NCBI RefSeq assembly: GCF_002078505.1
Contig: NZ_LUAV01000002.1
Coordinates: 571,156 to 618,819, forward strand
Length of the DNA: 47,664 bases
From: Ensifer aridi
GTDB lineage: Bacteria; Pseudomonadota; Alphaproteobacteria; Rhizobiales; Rhizobiaceae
Direction: 5' to 3'
Below are positions 7,416 through 15,659 of the stretch, in pieces; the first letter of the stretch is position 1; each line of letters begins with the position of its first letter. A model generated the notes under the pieces. The model saw nothing but the letters and a program-made list of their open reading frames with translations. It searched no databases and was not told the DNA's origin. Both the position numbers and the translations under genes were made by a program.

Positions 7416-8927
7416 ATGAAGCCCGCCATCACGCTCGAGGGCATCTCGAAATCCTTCCCCGGCGTGCGCGCTCTTTCGGATGTCTCGCTCGCGCTCTATC
7501 CGGGGTCGGTGACGGCACTGATCGGTGAAAACGGCGCCGGCAAGTCGACGCTGGTCAAGATCCTGACCGGCATTTATCAGCCCGATGCCGGGGTGATCCG
7601 GGTCGCCGACGCGGAGACGACGTTCCCGACCGCGCTTGCCGCGGCACGCGCCGGAGTGACCGCGATCCATCAGGAGACCGTGCTCTTCGACGAGCTCTCC
7701 GTTGCGGAGAACATCTTTCTCGGCCATGCGCCTCGCAACCGCTTCGGCCTGATCGACTGGAAGAAGCTCAATGCGGATGCGCAAGCGCTGCTGCACCGGG
7801 CAGGCGCCGACTTCGACCCGACGATCCGCCTACGCGACCTCGGCATCGCCAAGAAACATCTGGTAGCGATTGCCCGCGCGCTCTCGGTTGACGCCCGCGT
7901 CGTCATCATGGACGAGCCGACGGCGGCGCTCTCGCACAAGGAGATCCACGAACTCTACGCTCTGGTCGAGCGGCTCAAGGCCGACGGCAAGGCGATCCTT
8001 TTCATCAGCCACAAGTTCGACGAGATATTCCGCATCGCCGACCGCTACACCGTCTTCCGCGATGGCGCGATGGTCGGCGAGGGGCTGATCGCCGATGTGA
8101 GCCAGGACGATCTCGTGCGCATGATGGTCGGCCGCGCCGTCGGTTCGGTCTACCCGAAGAAGGAGGTCGCGAGCGGCGAGCCGGTGCTGACCGTTTCGGG
8201 CTATCGCCATCCGACCGAGTTCGAAGACATCAATTTCGAATTGAGGCGCGGTGAAATCCTTGGCTTCTACGGCCTCGTGGGCGCCGGCCGTTCGGAATTC
8301 ATGCAGTCGCTGATCGGCATCACCCGACCATCGGCCGGCGCAGTCAGGCTCGATGGTGAGGTGCTGGTGATCCGCAGTCCCGCCGAAGCGATCCGCGCCG
8401 GCATCGTATACGTACCGGAGGAGCGCGGCCGCCAGGGCGCGATCATCGGCATGCCGATCTTCCAGAACGTCACCCTTCCGTCGCTTTCACACACCTCACG
8501 CTCGGGCTTCCTGAAGCTCGCTAACGAATTCGCGCTGGCGCGCGAATATACGTCGCGCCTCGATCTGCGCGCGGCCTCGCTCGACCAGGATGTCGGCACG
8601 CTCTCCGGCGGCAACCAGCAGAAGGTGGTGATCGCCAAATGGCTGGCGACGAGGCCGAAGGTTATCATCCTGGACGAGCCGACCAAAGGCATCGATATCG
8701 GTTCCAAGGCCGCCGTCCACGCCTTCATGAGCGAACTCGCCGCCCAGGGCTTGAGCGTCATCATGGTTTCCTCGGAAATTCCCGAAATCATGGGCATGTC
8801 CGATCGCGTCATCGTCATGCGCGAGGGCCGCATCGCCGGCCGGTTCGACCGGGTCGAACTGACGGCCGAAAAGCTCGTCCGCGCCGCCGCCGGCATCGAA
8901 GCGCAAGTCAATGGCAGGGCCGCATGA
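7416..8927 (+). CDS. rhaT: Rhamnose ABC transporter ATPase (double ATP-binding domain)
   Basis: A 503-residue CUT2-type protein with two ATPase domains in tandem. Domain 1 has the intact Walker A GENGAGKST and Walker B region VVIMDEPTAALS, but a weak signature stretch (LGIAKKHLVAIARAL). Domain 2 has a degenerate Walker A (GLVGAGRSE), a good signature LSGGNQQKV and IILDEPTKGIDIG. This asymmetry is normal for RbsA/XylG relatives. The start at 7416 has only a weak ribosome site; a TTG at 7392 in frame is an alternative. The stop overlaps the start of rhaP. It powers rhamnose import; in R. leguminosarum uptake also depends on the kinase RhaK. Confidence 0.92.
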   Translation: MKPAITLEGISKSFPGVRALSDVSLALYPGSVTALIGENGAGKSTLVKILTGIYQPDAGVIRVADAETTFPTALAAARAGVTAIHQETVLFDELSVAENIFLGHAPRNRFGLIDWKKLNADAQALLHRAGADFDPTIRLRDLGIAKKHLVAIARALSVDARVVIMDEPTAALSHKEIHELYALVERLKADGKAILFISHKFDEIFRIADRYTVFRDGAMVGEGLIADVSQDDLVRMMVGRAVGSVYPKKEVASGEPVLTVSGYRHPTEFEDINFELRRGEILGFYGLVGAGRSEFMQSLIGITRPSAGAVRLDGEVLVIRSPAEAIRAGIVYVPEERGRQGAIIGMPIFQNVTLPSLSHTSRSGFLKLANEFALAREYTSRLDLRAASLDQDVGTLSGGNQQKVVIAKWLATRPKVIILDEPTKGIDIGSKAAVHAFMSELAAQGLSVIMVSSEIPEIMGMSDRVIVMREGRIAGRFDRVELTAEKLVRAAAGIEAQVNGRAA

Positions 8928-9904
8928 TGGCAAAGCTCCTCAAGAATCGCGAAATCCTGCTCGTAGTGGCGATCGCCGTGCTCGTTGCCTTGATCGCGCT
9001 GCGCTTTCCCGCTTTCGTGGCGCCGGCAAACCTCGCCCGCGTCTACAACGACACCTCCATCCTCATCATCCTAGCGCTCGGGCAGATGGCCGTGATCCTC
9101 ACCCGATGCATCGATCTGTCGATGGCGGCGAATCTCGCGCTCTGCGGCATGGTCGCGGCCATGCTGAACAGCGCCGTTCCCGGCCTGCCGGTTCCGCTCG
9201 TCATCATCGCCGCCATGGCACTCGGCGGCGTGCTGGGCACGATCAACGGAACGCTCGTCTGGAAGCTCAACATCCCGCCGATCGTCGTCACCCTCGGGAC
9301 GCTGACGATCTATCGTGGCCTGATCTTCCTCCTGACGGACGGCAAGTGGATCAACGCGCATGAGATGAGCGACGCATTCAAGGCTCTGCCGCGGCTGGAT
9401 GTTGCCGGCATGCCGGTACTCTCCTGGGTGTCGCTCGCGATGATCGCGCTTATGTTCATGATCATGGGCCGCACGCCGCTCGGCCGCGCCTTCTATGCCG
9501 TCGGCGGCAATCCGCATGCTGCCGTTTACACCGGCATCGATGTCGGCCGCACGCGCTTCTTCGCCTATTGCCTGTCGGGCACCCTTGCGGGGCTTTCGGG
9601 CTATCTCTGGGTCTCACGCTATGCGGTCGCGTATGTGGACATCGCCGCCGGCTTCGAGCTCGACATTATCGCTGCCTGCGTCATCGGCGGCATCTCGATC
9701 GCCGGCGGCATCGGCTCGGTGCCGGGAGCCGTGCTCGGCGCGCTGTTCCTCGGCGTGATCAAGAACGCTCTGCCGGTCATCAACATCTCGCCCTTCGCGC
9801 AGATGGCGATTTCCGGGACGGTCATCATCATCGCCGTTGCCGTCAACGCGCGCGCCGAGCGCCGCAAGGGCAGGGTCATTCTCAAGAAAGCGGAGGCTGT
9901 CTGA
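8924..9904 (+). CDS. rhaP: Rhamnose ABC transporter permease
   Basis: A 326-residue integral membrane protein of the branched/ribose permease (BPD_transp_2) family with 8-10 hydrophobic segments, starting LLKNREILLVVAIAVLVAL. The family loop with Gly-rich signatures is present (GQMAVILTRCIDLSMAANLAL; VTLGTLTIYRG; SIAGGIGSVPGAVLGALFLG). The ATG at 8924 overlaps the rhaT stop (ATGA), and a second ATG follows immediately at 8927. It pairs with RhaQ in the inner membrane to form the rhamnose channel. C-terminus is cytoplasmic and Lys/Arg-rich. Confidence 0.9.
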   Translation: MMAKLLKNREILLVVAIAVLVALIALRFPAFVAPANLARVYNDTSILIILALGQMAVILTRCIDLSMAANLALCGMVAAMLNSAVPGLPVPLVIIAAMALGGVLGTINGTLVWKLNIPPIVVTLGTLTIYRGLIFLLTDGKWINAHEMSDAFKALPRLDVAGMPVLSWVSLAMIALMFMIMGRTPLGRAFYAVGGNPHAAVYTGIDVGRTRFFAYCLSGTLAGLSGYLWVSRYAVAYVDIAAGFELDIIAACVIGGISIAGGIGSVPGAVLGALFLGVIKNALPVINISPFAQMAISGTVIIIAVAVNARAERRKGRVILKKAEAV

Positions 9905-10908
9905 TGGCGGACGCCCAAATCTCCCCCCGCAACATCCCCGATCGTCTTGAGGGGCGCGGCGCGCGCCTCCTCAAAAGCTGGGAGTCGCTGCTCATCGTCG
10001 TGGCGGCCGCCATCTTCCTCGGCAATTCGCTCGCCTCGCCCTATTTCCTCGATCCGTGGAACCTCTCCGACGCCACCTTCAACTTCACCGAAAAGGCGGT
10101 GATCGCCTTCGCCATGGCGCTGGTGATCATTTCCGGCGAGATCGACCTCTCGGTCGCGTCGATCATTGCGCTTGCCTCGACCGCCATGGGCTATGCCGTC
10201 CAGCTCGGCTTCGACACGCCGGCGCTCGTTGCGATCGGCCTCGGTGTCGGACTCATCTGCGGCATCGTAAACGGGCTCCTGATCACCGGCCTCGGCCTGC
10301 CGTCGATCGTGGTGACGATCGGCACCATGAGTCTGTTTCGCGGCCTCTCCTTCATCGTCCTCGGCGACCAGGCCTTCACCGGCTATCCGGAAAGCTTCGC
10401 CTGGTTCGGCCAAGGCTATGTCTGGTGGGTCTTCTCCTTCGAGTTCACGCTCTTCGTTCTGCTCGCCGTCGTCTACGGCGTGCTCCTGCACAAGACGAAT
10501 TTTGGCCGCGCCGTCTATGCCATCGGCAACAACCAGACGGCAGCACTGTTCTCCGGCGTCCGCGTGGCGCGGGTGAAATTCACCCTCTTCTTGCTCACCG
10601 GCCTGATGGCGGGCCTTGCCTCGATCTGCCTCACGTCGCGTCTCGGCTCCACCCGTCCCTCGATCGCGCTCGGTTGGGAACTCGAAGTCGTGACGATGGT
10701 GGTGCTCGGCGGCGTCAACATTCTCGGCGGTTCGGGCACCATACCGGGTGTCGTGCTGGCGGCGTTGATCATGGGTATGGTCACCTTCGGCTTCGGTCTG
10801 CTTAACGTTCCCGGCATCGTCATGTCGATCTTCATCGGCCTGCTCCTGATCTCGGTCATCGCCTTGCCGATCCTCTGGCAGCGCGCCCGTCGCCGTCTTG
10901 CGCAGTGA
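9904..10908 (+). CDS. rhaQ: Rhamnose ABC transporter permease (second subunit)
   Basis: A 334-residue permease paralogous to the preceding gene. A polar N-terminal stretch of about 25 residues is followed by hydrophobic helices and the same family signatures (AMALVIISGEIDLSVASIIALAS; VTIGTMSLFRGLSF; GGVNILGGSGTIPGVVLAALIMG). The stop of rhaP (TGA at 9902-9904) overlaps the ATG by one base, so translation is coupled. Two distinct permeases per system are characteristic of the rhizobial rhamnose transporter. Confidence 0.9.
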   Translation: MADAQISPRNIPDRLEGRGARLLKSWESLLIVVAAAIFLGNSLASPYFLDPWNLSDATFNFTEKAVIAFAMALVIISGEIDLSVASIIALASTAMGYAVQLGFDTPALVAIGLGVGLICGIVNGLLITGLGLPSIVVTIGTMSLFRGLSFIVLGDQAFTGYPESFAWFGQGYVWWVFSFEFTLFVLLAVVYGVLLHKTNFGRAVYAIGNNQTAALFSGVRVARVKFTLFLLTGLMAGLASICLTSRLGSTRPSIALGWELEVVTMVVLGGVNILGGSGTIPGVVLAALIMGMVTFGFGLLNVPGIVMSIFIGLLLISVIALPILWQRARRRLAQ

Positions 10909-10920
10909 GGTCTGATCCCC

Positions 10921-11235
10921 ATGGAAAAATACGCTTTCCGCATGCGGCTCAATCCGGGAATGGCCGAGGAGTATAAGGCGCGCCACGATGCGATCTGGCC
11001 CGAGCTGGTCGAGCTTCTCAAGGACGCCGGCATCTCGGATTATTCGATCCATCTCGACGAAGAAACCAACCTGCTCTTCGGTGTTCTCTGGCGGACCGAC
11101 GATCACAAGATGGCCGACCTGCCATCACATCCGGTCATGCAGAAATGGTGGGCCTACATGGCCGACATCATGGAAACCCGCGCGGATAACGAGCCGGTCG
11201 CGGTGCCGCTCAAAACCGTCTTCCACCTGAGCTGA
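10921..11235 (+). CDS. rhaU: L-rhamnose mutarotase
   Basis: A 104-residue protein of the RhaM/YiiL family that interconverts alpha- and beta-L-rhamnopyranose, so that the isomerase receives the right anomer. The catalytic histidine is seen at residue 22 in [14 protein letters not shown], the same position as in E. coli RhaM, and the aromatic [11 protein letters not shown] segment lies at about 67-77. Length is exactly that of the family. It sits 12 bases after rhaQ and 7 bases before rhaK. The gene is called rhaU in R. leguminosarum and rhaM in enterobacteria. Confidence 0.93.
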   Translation: MEKYAFRMRLNPGMAEEYKARHDAIWPELVELLKDAGISDYSIHLDEETNLLFGVLWRTDDHKMADLPSHPVMQKWWAYMADIMETRADNEPVAVPLKTVFHLS

Positions 11236-11242
11236 TCGGGCC

Positions 11243-12634
11243 ATGAAAACCGTCGCCGTCATCGACATCGGCAAGACGAATGCCAAGGTCGCGCTGGTCG
11301 ACCTCGATCGCTTCGAGGAAATTGCCGTGCGCAAGACGGCCAACGCGGTGGTCGACGGCGGGCTCTATCCGCATTTCGACACCGAACGGCTGTGGCGCTT
11401 CATTCTCGACGGCCTCGGCGCGCTCAATCGCGAGCGACCGGTCGACGCGATTTCCGTGACGACGCATGGCGCGACCGCAGCGCTGCTCGATGAGACGGGC
11501 GAACTTGCCTTGCCTGTGCTCGACTACGAGTTCGCCGGGCCGGATGCGCTCGCCGACGACTATGACCGAGCGCGCCCGCCTTTTGCGGAAACCGGCTCGG
11601 CCCGCCTGCCGATGGGGCTCAATGTCGGTGCCCAGCTCTTCTGGCAGCAGCGCATGTTTCCGGAGCATTTCGCCCGCGTCGCGACGATCCTCACCTATGC
11701 GCAATACTGGTCCTATCGGCTGACCGGCGTGCGGACGAACGAACTGACCTCGCTCGGCTGTCATACCGACCTTTGGAACCCGAAGGCGGCAAGCTTCTCG
11801 GCGATGGTCGAGGAACAGGGCTGGCGCCATCTCTTTGCGCCGGTGCGTAGGGCGGGCGACGTGATCGGCGGGCTACTGCCGCCGCTCGCGGGCGAAACAG
11901 GCCTGTCGCGCGGCCTGCCCGTCTATTGCGGCATCCACGACTCCAACGCTTCGCTGCTGCCGCATCTCTTGACGCGCCGTGCCCCCTTTTCAGTGGTGTC
12001 GACCGGAACCTGGGTCGTCATGCTCGCCGTCGGCGCCGACGCAGTGGAACTCGATGAGCACCGCGATACGCTGGTGAATGTCAACGCGCTTGGCGATCCG
12101 GTCCCGTCGGCCCGCTTCATGGGCGGTCGCGCCTTTTCGTTGCTTGTTGGAGACAATCCGCCGCCGCCCTCGCGCGAGGCCGAGGCGCGTGTCCTTGCGG
12201 CGAGACACATGCTGCTGCCGTCGGTGCCCGGCGGTTCCGGTCCTTTCCCCTCCGCAAATCCGCTTTGGACAACCGGGGAGGAGAAACTCACCCCGTCCGA
12301 GCGGCTCGCCGTCGTCTCCTTCCATCTCGCTCTGATGACGGCGACCTGCCTCGATCTCATCGGTGCCAAGGGAGAGATCGTCGTCGAAGGCCCCTTCGCC
12401 GCGAACGACGCCTATTTGAGGATGCTTGCCGCCGCCAGCGGACGGCCGGTCCTCGCCAACAGGCTCAGCAGCACGGGAACCAGCCTCGGTGCGGCCTGCC
12501 TCGTCGCGGGCGCCCGCGTCAGAACAGGCGCGGAACCGGTGACGGATGCGACAGGCGAAGTCTATGCCGACTATGCCGACGAATGGCGCCGCCTGACCGC
12601 CGCGCATGTGCAGGCGGACGGTCGTCCTTCATAA
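11243..12634 (+). CDS. rhaK: Rhamnulokinase-type FGGY sugar kinase
   Basis: A 463-residue FGGY-family kinase expected to phosphorylate rhamnulose (or rhamnose) with ATP. The first phosphate-binding motif DIGKTNAKVALVDLD is at residues 6-20. Substrate-side motifs include VTTHGATAALLDETG and CGIHDSNASLLPHL, and the second ATP-site motif VVSTGTWVVML follows. The C-terminal VEGPFAANDAYLRMLAAASG and GTSLGAACLVAGA segments complete the fold. Work in R. leguminosarum showed that rhamnose uptake needs this kinase. It ends the rightward rha operon; I see no strong terminator after it. Confidence 0.92.
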   Translation: MKTVAVIDIGKTNAKVALVDLDRFEEIAVRKTANAVVDGGLYPHFDTERLWRFILDGLGALNRERPVDAISVTTHGATAALLDETGELALPVLDYEFAGPDALADDYDRARPPFAETGSARLPMGLNVGAQLFWQQRMFPEHFARVATILTYAQYWSYRLTGVRTNELTSLGCHTDLWNPKAASFSAMVEEQGWRHLFAPVRRAGDVIGGLLPPLAGETGLSRGLPVYCGIHDSNASLLPHLLTRRAPFSVVSTGTWVVMLAVGADAVELDEHRDTLVNVNALGDPVPSARFMGGRAFSLLVGDNPPPPSREAEARVLAARHMLLPSVPGGSGPFPSANPLWTTGEEKLTPSERLAVVSFHLALMTATCLDLIGAKGEIVVEGPFAANDAYLRMLAAASGRPVLANRLSSTGTSLGAACLVAGARVRTGAEPVTDATGEVYADYADEWRRLTAAHVQADGRPS

Positions 12635-12726
12635 CCCATCTGTGGACGACAGAGTAATGCGAGCGCGTCATCTCGCGCAAGACAAGTGCGGGTTCAAGAG
12701 AAGCAGGTTCGGCTGGCTTAAAGCTG

Positions 12727-12840
12727 TCAGAATACGGAGTTTCTGCTCGCCGGGCGCCTGTGCTCGAGATTGACGACGATCGAAATCGCGGCCAGAGCGA
12801 GTGTTGCAGTGATGATGGCGCTTATCCCAAGAACAATCAT
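12727..12840 (-). CDS. Possible small membrane peptide (37 residues)
   Basis: On the minus strand an ATG at 12838-12840 opens a 37-codon frame ending with TGA (12727-12729). The peptide begins MIVLGISAIITATLALAA and continues hydrophobic to about residue 23, then has a basic polar tail (EHRRPASRNS). This is a textbook single-pass topology with positive residues after the helix. The ribosome site is mediocre (CGGGA about seven bases upstream). I know no family. It stands alone in the rhaK-icpA gap. Confidence 0.4.
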   Translation of the reverse strand: MIVLGISAIITATLALAAISIVVNLEHRRPASRNSVF

Positions 12841-13349
12841 TGTTCATTTCCCGTGGGCGCACCCTCATGGTGTCGCCCTGTACCTGACGATCGTACTGCA
12901 CGCGTGGTCCGCGCCATTTACACATCCGTCTCGATACTGGACGGCAAGTAGAACCGCAATTCTAAACTCTTGTGATTGAAAACCTGTTGCTTCGCGCCTC
13001 TATAGACAGTGCAGAAACAGTGATCGGTAAAGCTGTGGTTGAATTTTAGCGATTCCGACTACGGGCCGGGAACCGTTAACCTTCAAGCAAGGAATTAACC
13101 ATAAACATGGTCCCACACGTCGGAATGGGAAGTTTTTCAGGTTCTTCACCAGGCATGATGCCGCACCGCCGTACCGGTTCCGGTCCGGTATCCATTCTTC
13201 ACCGAAATTACTTGTGGGGCGGACGATAGCAGACGCTTAGGGCGCGCTGATCTTATCGACTTGGCGTGACCGGCCGCCGGCGGGCGATCCTCCCTCAGGC
13301 AATTTCGATTGCGCACTTGAGCGCCGCGCGTCAGTAGCCGGGGATTAGC
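12841..13349. other. Intergenic region upstream of the che operon
   Basis: About 500 bases without a convincing gene. The part from about 12950 to 13135 is richer in A/T and carries TTAACC motifs (near 13077, 13095) and GCAAG-N8-CATAA at 13087-13104, loosely like the element I see before other motility operons here. If that is the che promoter, the leader is about 250 bases. A 40-codon open frame from 13107 has no ribosome site and is not called. Confidence 0.4.
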
Positions 13350-14963
13350 GTGAAGCAGGAAGCGTCAGAACAGGCAAAAAGGGGCCAGGCCGGCAGCCTG
13401 CTGGAGCGCCTGCGCTTTGCCGGTCTCGACGAAGAGACCTGTGCACTCCTTCGCGGTCATCGGCAGGCGCTGTCGCCGCGCGTCGAGCTTGCGCTGCGCG
13501 AGCTTTTCAACCGCCTGCAAGGCCATCCGGAGGCGGCGCGCCACTTCGAGAGCGATCGCCAGATCGACCGCCTTCACGACCTGCAATCATCGCATTGGAA
13601 CGTGCTTACGGACGCTCGTTTCGACGGGCTCTATGCCGAGCGCGTCAAGGTGCTCGCCGATACGGAAGGCCGCATGGGCCTCGACCCGCGCTGGCAGATC
13701 GCGAGTCACGCGGTCGTGCTGGAGCATCTCATCGTCGGCGCGATCGAGGACGCCTGGCCGAAATCCCTGCTTCCCTTCGGCAGGGCGCGCAGGAAGGAAC
13801 TCAGCGACCTCGTCTCCGCTCTCGTCCGCGCTGCCTTCGTCGACACCGAGATTGCCGTTTCGCTGCGCTTCAACGCGCTTCGCCAACAGCATCAGCGCCA
13901 ACTCTCCGAGCAGCGCCGGAGCGACGAAACCGAGGTGGCGGCGCTGTTTTCGGACTTCGTCGCGGCTCTTAGCGACGGGAACCTCGCCGCTCGTCTTCCG
14001 GAGGACGTGCCGGAGGCCTATCGCGCGATCGTCGCCAGTCTCAATGCGGCATTGACCCAAATTCAGGAAGCACTGCTCACGGCGGATAAACGCGCCCGCG
14101 CGGCCGAAACCATCGTCTCGGAGCTGCAGGGCAAGGTGACCGAACTCTCCGGCAAGATTGGAGGAGAGGCTGAAGCCCTCAGTCAGCACGTTGGCGCCCT
14201 TGGCGCCGTGACCGAACGCATGCGCTCCGGTTCGATCCGCATCGGCGAGACGGAGGCCAAGGCGAGCGCGACGCGCGTGGCGGTGGAACGGAGCGGCGAG
14301 ATCGCCGGCCAGGCGATCTCGGCCATGGCCGACATCGAAGCTTCGGCGGAGAAGATCGGCCAGATCATCGGCGTGATCGACGAAATCGCTTTCCAGACCA
14401 ATCTTCTGGCGCTCAATGCCGGCATCGAGGCGGCGCGCGCCGGCGAGAGCGGACGCGGCTTCGCGGTCGTGGCCCAAGAGGTCCGCGCGCTAGCGCAGCG
14501 TTCCGGCGAAGCGGCGCGCGAGATCAAACAACTCGTTAGCGGAACGAAGACCCAGGTCGAGGTCGGCGTCGAGATCGTCGGCCGCACCCAGGATGCGATC
14601 AGCAGCATCGCCGAGCAGGTCATCTCCATCAACGAGGCCGTTACCGGCATCGCACGGAATTCGGAATGTCAGGTGAATGATGTTGCCGCGGCAGCGTCCG
14701 GCATCGGCGGCATCTCCGAGGCGCTGGGCCGCGGTGCGGCGCTCGCCGGCGAGACGGCGGCTTCGTCGGAGGATCTTCACAGCGTCATCCTCGAACTCGG
14801 GCAGACGATCCGCCGCTTCCGTTTCGAGCGGCAGGCGCGATCCTCGGCAGCGGCCTTCGCCCAATCGCCCGCCCTGCTGCCGGAAAAGCACGAAGACGAA
14901 CTGCAGATGCCGTTCGGCGATGACGCCGTCTCGGAGCGGCATTTCGCCGGATGGCGGCGCTAG
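13350..14963 (+). CDS. icpA: Soluble chemoreceptor with globin-like sensor domain
   Basis: A 537-residue cytoplasmic methyl-accepting-chemotaxis-type protein with no membrane segments. Residues about 15-170 match the globin-coupled-sensor (HemAT-like) fold, then a HAMP-like/coiled-coil linker, then the signalling domain with the tip [20 protein letters not shown]. By my alignment with Bacillus HemAT the heme-ligating proximal His is Glu106 ([10 protein letters not shown]) and the distal Tyr is Phe53, so heme binding is doubtful. It is first in the che operon, as icpA (also annotated mcpE) is in S. meliloti. The start is GTG at 13350. cheS follows after 13 bases. Confidence 0.9.
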   Translation: MKQEASEQAKRGQAGSLLERLRFAGLDEETCALLRGHRQALSPRVELALRELFNRLQGHPEAARHFESDRQIDRLHDLQSSHWNVLTDARFDGLYAERVKVLADTEGRMGLDPRWQIASHAVVLEHLIVGAIEDAWPKSLLPFGRARRKELSDLVSALVRAAFVDTEIAVSLRFNALRQQHQRQLSEQRRSDETEVAALFSDFVAALSDGNLAARLPEDVPEAYRAIVASLNAALTQIQEALLTADKRARAAETIVSELQGKVTELSGKIGGEAEALSQHVGALGAVTERMRSGSIRIGETEAKASATRVAVERSGEIAGQAISAMADIEASAEKIGQIIGVIDEIAFQTNLLALNAGIEAARAGESGRGFAVVAQEVRALAQRSGEAAREIKQLVSGTKTQVEVGVEIVGRTQDAISSIAEQVISINEAVTGIARNSECQVNDVAAAASGIGGISEALGRGAALAGETAASSEDLHSVILELGQTIRRFRFERQARSSAAAFAQSPALLPEKHEDELQMPFGDDAVSERHFAGWRR

Positions 14964-14976
14964 TTGAGGGAACAAA

Positions 14977-15270
14977 ATGGCCAGCAGGAATACCGCTCGA
15001 AAAAAGCTGAAGCTCGCTCCGGTTCTGGATTTGAACGAGGCGACGGCGCTGCATGAAAGGCTCCTGGCCCTGAAGGGCGGCGCCGTGACGATCGATGCAT
15101 CCGCCGTCGAGCGGGTAGGTGCGCTCTGCGTCCAGGTGCTGATGGCTGCCGCCAGAAGCTGGGAAGAGGATCACTTGTCTTTCACCTTTGCCGAGGTGTC
15201 GGACGCTTTCATTAAAACGACACAGCTCATCGGCGTGGACGTTGCCCCCCTGATGGCGAAGGAGATTTGA
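14977..15270 (+). CDS. cheS: CheS, small STAS-like partner of CheA
   Basis: A 97-residue STAS-type protein (LDLNEATALHERLLALKGGAVTIDASAVERVGALCVQVLMAAARSW gives the anti-sigma-antagonist beta-alpha pattern). In S. meliloti the gene at this place encodes CheS, which binds CheA and speeds dephosphorylation of the phosphate-sink regulator CheY1. The Ser/Thr that is phosphorylated in true anti-sigma antagonists is not evident here: the usual D-S motif is replaced by VERVGA. GAGGG precedes the ATG, and cheY1 starts 3 bases after the stop. Confidence 0.85.
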   Translation: MASRNTARKKLKLAPVLDLNEATALHERLLALKGGAVTIDASAVERVGALCVQVLMAAARSWEEDHLSFTFAEVSDAFIKTTQLIGVDVAPLMAKEI

Positions 15271-15273
15271 GCC

Positions 15274-15639
15274 ATGAAGAAGAGAGTGCTGACTGTCGAT
15301 GATTCCCGGACAATCCGGAACATGCTTCTCGTTACCCTCAACAATGCCGGATTCGAAACGATCCAGGCTGAGGATGGCGTCGAGGGGCTCGAAAAGCTCG
15401 AGGACGCCAACCCGGACGTGATCGTCACGGACATCAACATGCCCCGCCTCGACGGGTTCGGCTTCATCGAGGGCGTACGCAGGAACGACCGCTATCGCGC
15501 CGTACCGATCCTCGTGCTGACCACGGAAAGCGACGCGGAGAAGAAGAACCGCGCGCGGCAGGCAGGCGCCACCGGCTGGATCGTCAAGCCGTTCGACCCC
15601 ACCAAGCTGATCGATGCGATCGAGCGCGTAACGGCCTGA
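15274..15639 (+). CDS. cheY1: Chemotaxis response regulator CheY1
   Basis: A 121-residue stand-alone receiver domain. The acidic pocket DD is at 9-10, the phosphoacceptor is Asp53 (VIVTDINMPRLDG), the switch Thr is in ILVLTTESD and the conserved Lys is in WIVKPFD. In S. meliloti CheY1 does not drive the motor mainly but drains phosphate from CheA, acting with CheS. A strong AAGGAG site precedes the ATG. It lies between cheS and cheA. Confidence 0.92.
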   Translation: MKKRVLTVDDSRTIRNMLLVTLNNAGFETIQAEDGVEGLEKLEDANPDVIVTDINMPRLDGFGFIEGVRRNDRYRAVPILVLTTESDAEKKNRARQAGATGWIVKPFDPTKLIDAIERVTA

Positions 15640-15659
15640 AAATCCGGGGATAGCCTCCA

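Noticed and set aside
13107..13229. A 40-codon frame upstream of icpA
   Set aside because: No ribosome binding site, no hydrophobic or domain pattern, and it overlaps a promoter-like region.
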